This document shows positions 7,602 to 13,094 of a DNA stretch of 28,989 bases, one piece after another; positions within the stretch are counted from its first letter, which is position 1; every line of letters begins with the position of its first letter. The notes beneath the pieces were generated by a model, which was not told the DNA's origin, did no database searches, and saw nothing but the letters and a program-made list of their open reading frames with translations. The DNA is from UBA3076 sp964646435 (GTDB lineage Bacteria > Desulfobacterota > Dissulfuribacteria > Dissulfuribacterales > UBA3076). The position numbers and the translations under genes were made by a program. The stretch lies in the NCBI GenBank assembly GCA_964646435.1, contig CAZYEJ010000025.1, forward strand, positions 1 to 28,989, read 5' to 3'.

Positions 7602-8744
7602 ATGAACGGAATGCAAACAATTAGCATCAAGTCTGCTATTATATTTGTGTTGTGCTTAGCTATGTTCATAATTAACGGAATCAGCTATGCGGCAAACGGA
7701 CAATACCCTATGAGGGTGGCAATTATAGAGAAAGACCAAGCGACATACGACACTCCTGAAAACGCACTTGCTGCTATGTGTTCTTCTTCAATAAGAGAGG
7801 ACCTTGAGTGGTACTATGAAACTTTAACTGAAGAAACTGCTCTGGATGATAAGAAAGCCTCTCAGGATGCCAGTATTGATCCCAGAAAAGAAAGTGAAGT
7901 CTTTAGAAAATATTTTAAGGAAGCGTATATAATCGACAAGCACATATATGGACATTCTATTATCTTGGTTGTAGATATACACACCACGAACGGGACTATT
8001 TTTACGCTTCCGTATACATTTGTGAAAGAACATAACAAATGGAAAATGACCAATAAATTTGCCAGTGACGAGGATCTGTGGGAATATCTGGACTATATCA
8101 AACCCGAAGAAATCATATCCTTTACTACAAAGATACGCCCCGATAGATGGAATCTCAACTGGTACAACCGGATAAAAGAACACATAGAGGAAAGAAAATG
8201 GATCAGACGCTTTGCTGAAAGGGTTTGTATCCTCTGCATGATAGGTAACCTCAAGGATAATGAAGATAACCCACACAGTGTGGAAGAGATAGTGCCGGAG
8301 ACACTCCTTTTGAATTATTTGGTTCATCCTCAACCCTGGAAATTTGGGCAGGGGGAAAAAATGGCTTTGATCTTTGATTTAAGTGAAGGCCGGGATCTCA
8401 ACAAGATCCGAGGCTTTAAAGACTGGCATAATAAGAATAAGTTCTCAAAAAAATACAAAGGCCCTGTGATGCTGGTCAGATTTAACAAGTTCAAGGCCAT
8501 GGAGACTCTCTCGGAGATGATCCATGGAGAGGAGTATGACATAATAGTCTCAGGAGAGCTAAAAGATGAAAAACGATTCAAAGGAAGCGCAAAGATCACG
8601 ATAACAGGAAGGGAAGCCGAACACAGGCGGGACTTGAAAGATCAGGATTGGTTAAACTCGGATAAAGATATGGATAACTGGTGGAACAAAGAGAAGGCAT
8701 TGGAGGATTGGTTGGAGAAGACAAGAGGGAACCAAAAGCACTGA
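7602..8744 (+). CDS. Exported protein of unknown function
   Basis: This is the last gene of the plus-strand unit, 380 residues from the ATG at 7602, which has GAGG 10 nt upstream; an in-frame ATG at 7584 has no SD. The N-terminus is a signal peptide or anchor (IIFVLCLAMFIINGISYA). The mature part is charged and Trp-rich. Residues around 30-150 (TPENALAAMCSSSIREDLEWYYETLT, followed by a strand-rich part) resemble the overall pattern of NTF2-like/DUF4878-type domains, but I cannot name the family. The C-terminus is very rich in Trp, Asp and Lys. It lies 4 to 22 bp after the Ig-repeat gene depending on the start. Confidence 0.72.
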   Translation: MNGMQTISIKSAIIFVLCLAMFIINGISYAANGQYPMRVAIIEKDQATYDTPENALAAMCSSSIREDLEWYYETLTEETALDDKKASQDASIDPRKESEVFRKYFKEAYIIDKHIYGHSIILVVDIHTTNGTIFTLPYTFVKEHNKWKMTNKFASDEDLWEYLDYIKPEEIISFTTKIRPDRWNLNWYNRIKEHIEERKWIRRFAERVCILCMIGNLKDNEDNPHSVEEIVPETLLLNYLVHPQPWKFGQGEKMALIFDLSEGRDLNKIRGFKDWHNKNKFSKKYKGPVMLVRFNKFKAMETLSEMIHGEEYDIIVSGELKDEKRFKGSAKITITGREAEHRRDLKDQDWLNSDKDMDNWWNKEKALEDWLEKTRGNQKH

Positions 8745-8798
8745 ACCTCGGCATTATGCACTCAACAAACATAAGGAAAGAATATGCATGAATAGGGG

Positions 8799-8815
8799 AC
8801 GTTCGTTCCGAACGT
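8799..8815. repeat. Perfect hairpin after the plus-strand operon
   Basis: ACGTTCG-TTC-CGAACGT is a perfect 7-bp stem 54 bp after the stop at 8744. It overlaps the 13-mer AATAGGGGACGTT (8791-8803), the inverse of 451-463. No U-run follows on either strand, so it is not a typical intrinsic terminator. Confidence 0.4.
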
Positions 8816-8844
8816 GCATAGCTTGCCTTGCAACTATTCAATAT

Positions 8845-9648
8845 TGACAATAGTCTCCGGGGCAGGATCTCCGGCAATAACGATCTCTTGGCTTGGACCG
8901 ACCATGAAATCAAGGGCGATCAATAGCTGAGTATAGGCCATGGGTTGATCCTTAACCTGTTCTGAAAAAGCCTGAGTCAATTGTTCAGCCCTTTGCTCCA
9001 AATCAACATTCCCTGTCATGCGACCAAGGCGCAAAAAGTTCAGGGCAGCTACTGAGTTGCCAGATGGAAGGGCCCCATCGTAGATCCTTTTGCTTCGCGT
9101 GATCAAAAGTTCGTTTCCTTTTCCTGTAAAATAGAGCCCGCCATCTTCTTTATCCCAGAAAATATCTATCATTGCCTGATTCAGAGCTATGGCCTCCTCA
9201 AGATAGGAAATCTTAAAGGTAGCCTCATATAGTTCGATCAAACCCCAAGTCAGAAAGGCATAATCATCCAGGTATCCCGGATAAGCTGCATCCCCTTGTC
9301 TGTGACGGCGAAGAAGGTAACTTTTTAATAAGTCCGGGCAAATCATATTTTGAGACTATCCACTAGATTCCGGCTTTCGCCGGAATGACAGGCCCTCACA
9401 CCCAATCGTCATTCCGGCGAAAGCCGGAATCTAGACATCTTACCCGGACTTATTGAGAAGTTACGAATTTTGCAGCGTCTGAGGCTGCATACACATACGC
9501 TTGATCACCAAAGACCTTGTATCCTTTGGCAAGAGCAGCGATCATGAGTCCATTCCACGAGGTTAGAATCTTGTCGTCTCTAGAGGATGCACTCGTTTTT
9601 TTCGGATATTGAAGAGCCTGTCCCTCCCATCCTTAAGAGCCTTTAAAG
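8845..9648 (-). pseudogene. Truncated, MITE-interrupted copy of the DUF255 thioredoxin-domain gene
   Basis: Minus-strand translation from about 9648 down to 8845 is nearly the same protein as the middle and C-terminal part of the intact gene at 13095-15182 (for example LDDYAFLTWGLIELYEATFK and NSVAALNFLRLGR in both). The copy lacks the whole N-terminal thioredoxin domain and the last 60 or so residues. It has a 1-nt deletion after HPL (CTCAGGGG in the intact copy, CTAGAGG here, near 9580). A 148-bp MITE replaces about 34 bp of coding sequence at 9317-9464. It is certainly non-functional as a full enzyme. The 5' break joins an ISAzo13 transposase fragment. Confidence 0.9.
9317..9464. mobile_element. 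148-bp MITE with nested inverted repeats
   Basis: The outer terminal inverted repeats are 22 bp each (9317-9338 and 9443-9464; they start GTAACTT and end AATAAGTCCGGG, with 2 mismatches). Inside lies a perfect 27-bp inverted repeat (9363-9389 and 9408-9434). Each of those arms is itself a hairpin, ATTCCGGC/GCCGGAAT with a TTTC or GAAA loop. There is no coding capacity. It interrupts the DUF255 pseudogene, as shown by comparison with the intact paralog, where the flanking sequences are joined by about 34 other bases. No clear target duplication is visible. Confidence 0.82.
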
Positions 9649-10138
9649 TGAATTCCGTCAAACGGAACAAGAATTGGGTGCGGCGTCCGCTGCATTCTGG
9701 TCCGTTATCCACATTAATGACAAGCTGTTTCAGACCGCAAAACTCCTGCTTTCTCTTTTCCCACAAGAGAAGAAGGCCGTCAACAATGAAGTCTCTGGTT
9801 TTGTAGCTGGTGCCGAAAAATAAGAACGATCTGCCGGTAACCGGTTCCAGAATGCCGCCAGGAACCAATTTCTCCTTGAGACACATATCATGATCCAATG
9901 CCTTAACAGCCTCGACGCCACGCGAACGCCCACCCCTGGAGTATTCACCAACATTGACAGTTGCCTTGGTGTCTATGCTGATTCTCATGGTTTCAGGATC
10001 AGCATCCGCCAAGGCATTCATCTGCCAGACGTTTTCAAAGATTGCGCAGGATGTTGGAAATCGTGCGCACGGTCGGCAATGATTTTGCTGGCCATCCCTT
10101 CTCCACAAGAGCACGGGCGGCCTCAGCAGGATCTTCCT
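9649..10138 (-). pseudogene. ISAzo13-type transposase fragment
   Basis: The minus strand carries ISNILRNL, a frame break near 10035, then NALADADPETMRISIDTKA, VNVGEYSRGGRSRG, SFLFFGTSYKTRDF and LVINVDNGPECSGRRTQFL. These are the central DDE-domain blocks of ISAzo13-family (Rhodopirellula-type, PF07592) transposases. The N-terminal domain and the C-terminal 'YYPPYHSKYNPIE' block are missing. The piece between ISNIL and AIFENV is shortened, so an internal deletion caused the frameshift. Its right end is fused to a copper-ATPase start and its left end to the DUF255 remnant. No terminal inverted repeats were found. Confidence 0.82.
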
Positions 10139-10379
10139 GAGTCGTCCCAAACACGCCCAGGAATTCGTAACCAGCATCAGAGACCGACTTTTTCAGAACC
10201 TCCACACCGACCCATTTCGGCCCATGAATAACTGTTGCCCTGGCTGTTGTGAGATTGACAACGGCATCCTTGACACCGTCAACGGCTTTTAAGGCCAGTT
10301 CCACACGTCTCACACAAGCAGCACAGGTCATGCCCCCCGACTGAAATAGTTGTTTTTGGGATGTTGTGTGTGGCTTCAC
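10139..10379 (-). pseudogene. 5' remnant of a copper-transporting P-type ATPase gene (one HMA domain)
   Basis: The ATG at 10379 overlaps the stop of copZ by 4 bp. About 80 residues follow, with the metal site GMTCAAC (Cys19, Cys22) and a complete heavy-metal-associated fold ending near DAGYEFLGVFG. Next would come the membrane and ATP-binding parts of CopA, but the frame instead enters transposase sequence. The copper exporter is thus broken while its chaperone gene copZ remains. A short functional HMA protein is possible, but the fusion to IS sequence argues for a relic. The exact junction (about 10138) is my estimate. Confidence 0.75.
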
Positions 10380-10573
10380 CAGACAACTTCGTAGCCTGCC
10401 TTCTTGATCTTTTCTCTCACAAGGTCCATGTCAACTGGCTTTTCCTCAAAAAATGCCTCACCCTTCTCAAGGTCTACCTTGACATCCTTGATCCCGACAA
10501 TCTCATTCAGGGCCTTGGTGACTGCCATTACACAGTGATTGCAGGTCATCCCCTTTATCTTGACCTTGGCCAT
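10376..10573 (-). CDS. copZ: CopZ-like copper chaperone
   Basis: A 65-residue single heavy-metal-associated domain with GMTCNHCV (Cys11, Cys14), which binds Cu(I) and hands it to a P-type ATPase. The ferredoxin-like pattern and length are typical. A strong SD (AAAGGAGAAGG) precedes the ATG at 10573. It is coupled by a 4-bp overlap to what is now only the first domain of a copper ATPase, so its normal partner is missing here. It lies 21 bp downstream of ftrB and may be cotranscribed with the redox genes. Confidence 0.92.
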   Translation of the reverse strand: MAKVKIKGMTCNHCVMAVTKALNEIVGIKDVKVDLEKGEAFFEEKPVDMDLVREKIKKAGYEVVW

Positions 10574-10594
10574 GATGCCTTCTCCTTTTATAGT

Positions 10595-10930
10595 TCAATA
10601 AGGAATTTTTTCCTGAGGCCTCCTCTCCGGGATATGGACGTGAGTTACCTTATCCTTGTTCCATGCCTTTGAAACGTAAAGGTTGCAATAGCAACTCCCA
10701 TACTCTTCCACGTCAGGGTTTCTGTAAACGCAGGGACATAAGATGTCCTTGTCCAGGTCGCGTTCCCCGGATGCCAGCCTGCAGGGGCAGGACATGTAGC
10801 CGTAACGTTTCTTGTTTACAAGAAGTGCGTCAAGGAGATCGAAGACCCTTTCTTTGTCTATGTTAAAATAGTAACCTTTCGGCTCTTGAATCTTTTTTAG
10901 CGTCTCATAAAGTCTTTCCACCTCATTCAT
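10595..10930 (-). CDS. ftrB: Ferredoxin-thioredoxin reductase catalytic chain
   Basis: This 111-residue protein carries the three Cys pairs of FTR beta: CPC (48-50), CPC (65-67) and CYC (80-82; often CHC elsewhere). They form a [4Fe-4S] cluster and the adjacent redox disulfide that passes electrons from ferredoxin to thiol-disulfide proteins. Length and spacing match the family. Its start overlaps the stop of the upstream glutaredoxin by 4 bp, so the natural partner is probably that protein or the nearby thioredoxin-like selenoprotein. No gene for the variable chain is present, as is usual outside plants and cyanobacteria. Confidence 0.93.
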   Translation of the reverse strand: MNEVERLYETLKKIQEPKGYYFNIDKERVFDLLDALLVNKKRYGYMSCPCRLASGERDLDKDILCPCVYRNPDVEEYGSCYCNLYVSKAWNKDKVTHVHIPERRPQEKIPY

Positions 10931-11178
10931 AATCCAAGGGCCTCCTTGATCTCATCTTCTTTGTATCCAATAATGACCTTGTCTCCGATGATAATGGTGG
11001 GAAAGGAACACCGTGGATTCCATTTCTTCACTTCCTCAAGAATAGCAGTCCTTTCTTTTCCTTGAAGCAAATCCACATCAGTAAATTTATACTTCACAGC
11101 GCAGTCATTCAAAAATATTTTAGTGGCCTTACAATGGCTACAGGTACTGAGCGTATAAATTTTAACGGTTTTTTTCAT
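10927..11178 (-). CDS. Glutaredoxin-like protein
   Basis: This 83-residue protein is a minimal thioredoxin fold with a TCSHCK active site (Cys13, Cys16) and the cis-Pro loop SFPTIIIGDKVIIGY, as in the NrdH/glutaredoxin family. The SD GAGGAATTAGGG precedes the ATG. It is translationally coupled to ftrB, which suggests that electrons flow from ferredoxin through FTR to this protein. The specific substrate is not evident. Confidence 0.92.
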   Translation of the reverse strand: MKKTVKIYTLSTCSHCKATKIFLNDCAVKYKFTDVDLLQGKERTAILEEVKKWNPRCSFPTIIIGDKVIIGYKEDEIKEALGL

Positions 11179-11212
11179 CCCTAATTCCTCAGTCTTTCAA
11201 CACGTTGTGATG

Positions 11213-11252
11213 AGATCTGAAAGGAAAAACTTTTCTGAAGCAAGTCAGATCT
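11213..11252. repeat. Inverted repeat upstream of the glutaredoxin gene
   Basis: AGATCTGA (11213-11220) and TCAGATCT (11245-11252) form a perfect 8-bp inverted repeat with a 24-nt loop containing GAAAAACTTTTC. It lies between the selenoprotein and glutaredoxin genes. It could be an RNA hairpin or a binding site; no U-run follows. Confidence 0.35.
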
Positions 11253-11280
11253 TAGTGTCTTCTATAGTCCTTTATTTTGT

Positions 11281-11850
11281 CTATAAAAGCCGATAGGGAT
11301 AGGCCCGCTTCGTCCACTCGCTTGAGGTGTGCTCGGTCTTCAGTTGCTCATAGGCCTCTTTAAGAGGCCTGGGATCATCTGTGGCTTTGTAACGGCACAC
11401 ACCACGCCAATAAATCGTCTCAGGCACCGAGTCGCTTTTTGGATATTCTGTCAGCAGTTTTTCGAGCTTTGTGAGTGCCTCATCGAATCGATCCGTTTCC
11501 AAATAGGACTTCCCCATGCCCAGCAACAGCGAAGGAATCAATTCTTCAGGGGCGAGAAAACCCACTGTCCGATGGTGCTCTTTGCCTTCGGTATCGAGGG
11601 TAATAAGAGTAGGTGTCCACTTGACATTGAAATCAGTGGACAGGGGCTGGACATCAAATTGTACCTGCAGGGGAATCAGGTTATCGTTGACAAAGCTGAT
11701 CACCTTCCCGTCTGGATACGTAACTGCATCCATCTGTTGACATCCAATTCAACCCGGATTGAAAAAACTAAGCAATATAACCCTGTTCTCAACCCGTGCC
11801 CGGGCCAGTGCAACATCCATATCTGTTTCCCATTTGATGTTTTCTGCCAT
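11281..11850 (-). CDS. Thioredoxin-like selenoprotein (UGA at codon 34 read as Sec)
   Basis: Starting at the ATG at 11850 (GGGGA upstream), the frame encodes 189 residues with one in-frame UGA at 11751-11749 (codon 34). The context is FFNPG-Sec-IGCQQMDAV, so Sec34 and Cys37 form a U-x-x-C redox motif exactly where thioredoxins have CxxC. The fold continues past the UGA with VTYPDGKVISFVNDN and the cis-Pro segment VKWTPTLITLD. Residues 110-189 form a TPR-like helical part ending in ETIYWRGVCRYKATDDP. A bacterial SECIS hairpin follows the UGA. Without recoding, the N-terminal 33 residues and the active site would be lost from a downstream frame that has no good start. The FTR and glutaredoxin genes just downstream fit a thiol-reduction role. 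Confidence 0.88.
11713..11732 (-). promoter_or_regulatory. Bacterial SECIS hairpin
   Basis: After the UGA (11751-11749) come 16 nt, then TGGATGC, loop AGTTAC and GTATCCA on the minus strand: a 7-bp stem with one G-U. The loop starts 23 nt after the UGA and has a G at position 2. Both agree with the bacterial SECIS rules (G early in the apical loop, 16-37 nt from the UGA). It lies within the coding sequence, as in E. coli fdhF, and would be bound by SelB. Confidence 0.72.
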
Positions 11851-11916
11851 GATTATTCCCCTTCATCCATAAGTTTGGGTTTCCAAAAAGCCGAAATGCT
11901 ATATTAAAAAAAACAC

Positions 11917-12093
11917 CTATACGAATTCCTCCATGCGGTCGGAGGGCTGAGCCAAGAGAACAAACCTCACCTTTGGAATACGAGCCTTTTCGTATTCCCC
12001 TATCAGGTATACCAAAAGGGTAAAAATCTTTTCTTGATACTCGGTTATGTAAGCCCTGGCCTCCTCCGTATCGATTGACCGCACAGGGACCAA
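11917..12093 (-). CDS. Possible small protein or C-terminal remnant
   Basis: An open frame follows the 82-residue gene at 12113-12361. From a TTG at 12093 it encodes 58 residues with coding-like composition (EEARAYITEYQEKIF, then a hydrophobic LLVYLIGEYEKARIP and a polar C-terminus). There is no ATG or GTG before a stop (TAG near 12129) and no SD at the TTG. It is either a weakly translated gene coupled to the preceding one or the tail of a lost longer gene. The family is not recognised. Confidence 0.35.
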   Translation of the reverse strand: MVPVRSIDTEEARAYITEYQEKIFTLLVYLIGEYEKARIPKVRFVLLAQPSDRMEEFV

Positions 12094-12112
12094 AAACTGT
12101 TTGTTACTGACC

Positions 12113-12361
12113 TCACATTTTCTCTATGTTCGTCTTCAGTTGCCCGATCTGCATACCCAGGGAAACGCACTGTTTTCCTTCCATGCACTCATCAGCTTCT
12201 TGGAGTTCCAAGTGAGTCTTGAGCTCATGTTCGTCTTTTTTCAAGTCAACAACCCATGCCTTTTTTGTCTCATCATACTCCACATTTACATCTATGCCGC
12301 ATTCGCCGATGTCAGGATAGATCGATTTAATCTTGTCACACAATTCTGTCTTGTCGTGCAT
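12113..12361 (-). CDS. Small acidic conserved-type protein
   Basis: This 82-residue protein has a strong SD (AAAGGAGGATAAGACC) before the ATG. It is acidic with four cysteines, including an E-C-G-I-D pair (ELCDKI and GECGID) and ECMEGKQC. The central VEYDETKKAWVVDLKKDEHEL looks like a beta hairpin, and the C-terminus is helical. Cys spacing hints at metal binding, but no family can be named. It lies between the redox cluster and the cytochrome P460-like gene, on the same strand. Confidence 0.72.
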   Translation of the reverse strand: MHDKTELCDKIKSIYPDIGECGIDVNVEYDETKKAWVVDLKKDEHELKTHLELQEADECMEGKQCVSLGMQIGQLKTNIEKM

Positions 12362-12440
12362 GGTCTTATCCTCCTTTTCTTCTGATATTTAGGAAGGTCA
12401 GTTAATATGAATGTCCCTTCTAAATACAATTAAATGGTTT

Positions 12441-12472
12441 AAAGCCCTTTTTGGTCTTGCATCAGCCGGGCA
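12441..12472. repeat. Short duplicate of the 5' end of the DUF255 gene
   Basis: The 32 bp here match 15152-15179 at the start of the intact DUF255 gene with a few differences, sharing the run GTCTTGCATCAGCCGGGCA. It probably marks one edge of the event that duplicated this gene, whose C-terminal copy is at 8845-9648. Confidence 0.5.
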
Positions 12473-12548
12473 ATGGTCAGTGTCTTAAAAGTGAACAAAA
12501 TTGACTTCATGTGAAACCGTCGTCAAGTTCTGTCTTGAAAGTTGGCGT

Positions 12549-13028
12549 TTACTTGAACTCATGTACTATTATAAAATCGTTTCCGAATCTGGTTCCGTGA
12601 CAAAGAATACAGCCCTCGGGTTTGCCAAAAGGCTTGGCCTTACCCTCGGGTGTGTACTTTACCCAAAACCAGTCCCCGTCTATGGGATTATATCCATTGA
12701 CCTTATACATCACAGTGATTGCCTTGAGTTCATTCGCTCTGCTGTAGCTTTCCTTTACCTCTATGGCTCCACACTGGACCGGGGGTCTTGGTGAGTTTAG
12801 CGCACGGTCATTCACGTAAACCCTGTGTAACGGTCCATGGGGGGCACGGCCTGGTTGCATTCCCTGATGGTCAGGCCAGAAAGACCATCCCTTATATGGA
12901 CAAACTTTTGTGATATAATGCCACAGCTCTTCCGGATCTGCTCCGGGCATGTCCGCAAAGGCAACTGACCCGTACAGGAAACAAACCGTGACGACTAAAA
13001 CGCCAATAATCCTTGCCACTTTTTTCAT
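12549..13028 (-). CDS. Cytochrome P460-like exported heme protein
   Basis: From the ATG at 13028 (an upstream in-frame ATG at 13052 lacks an SD) the protein is 159 residues. It has a signal peptide ending A-F-A (1-25), the blocks GRAPHGPLHRVYVNDRAL and ITVMYKVNGYNPIDGDWFW, and a C-terminal heme site CILCH (140-144). This order and length fit the cytochrome P460 family, where a Lys-crosslinked c-heme oxidises or detoxifies small N or O species. Here the exact substrate is unknown. It lies between the 82-residue protein and the DUF255 gene on the same strand. Confidence 0.83.
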   Translation of the reverse strand: MKKVARIIGVLVVTVCFLYGSVAFADMPGADPEELWHYITKVCPYKGWSFWPDHQGMQPGRAPHGPLHRVYVNDRALNSPRPPVQCGAIEVKESYSRANELKAITVMYKVNGYNPIDGDWFWVKYTPEGKAKPFGKPEGCILCHGTRFGNDFIIVHEFK

Positions 13029-13070
13029 TACAGACCCCCTGTCTTCATGCAAAAAAATATGATTTAGCCT

Positions 13071-13087
13071 TCACTAAGGCCTAGTGA
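13071..13087 (-). terminator. Hairpin after the DUF255 gene, weak terminator candidate
   Basis: TCACTA-AGGCC-TAGTGA forms a 6-bp stem 7 bp after the DUF255 stop. On the minus strand a run of seven T follows, but only about 11 bases after the stem, so termination efficiency is doubtful. Confidence 0.35.
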
Positions 13088-13094
13088 GATAGGA

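Noticed and set aside
9363..9434. Short palindromic repeats as a CRISPR or terminator
   Set aside because: Only two inverted arms, no spacers; they are the inner repeats of a MITE.
9563..10177. A 204-codon minus-strand open frame that looks like a novel protein
   Set aside because: It joins parts of a transposase and of the DUF255 gene and starts out of frame in transposase sequence; it is a mosaic of remnants.
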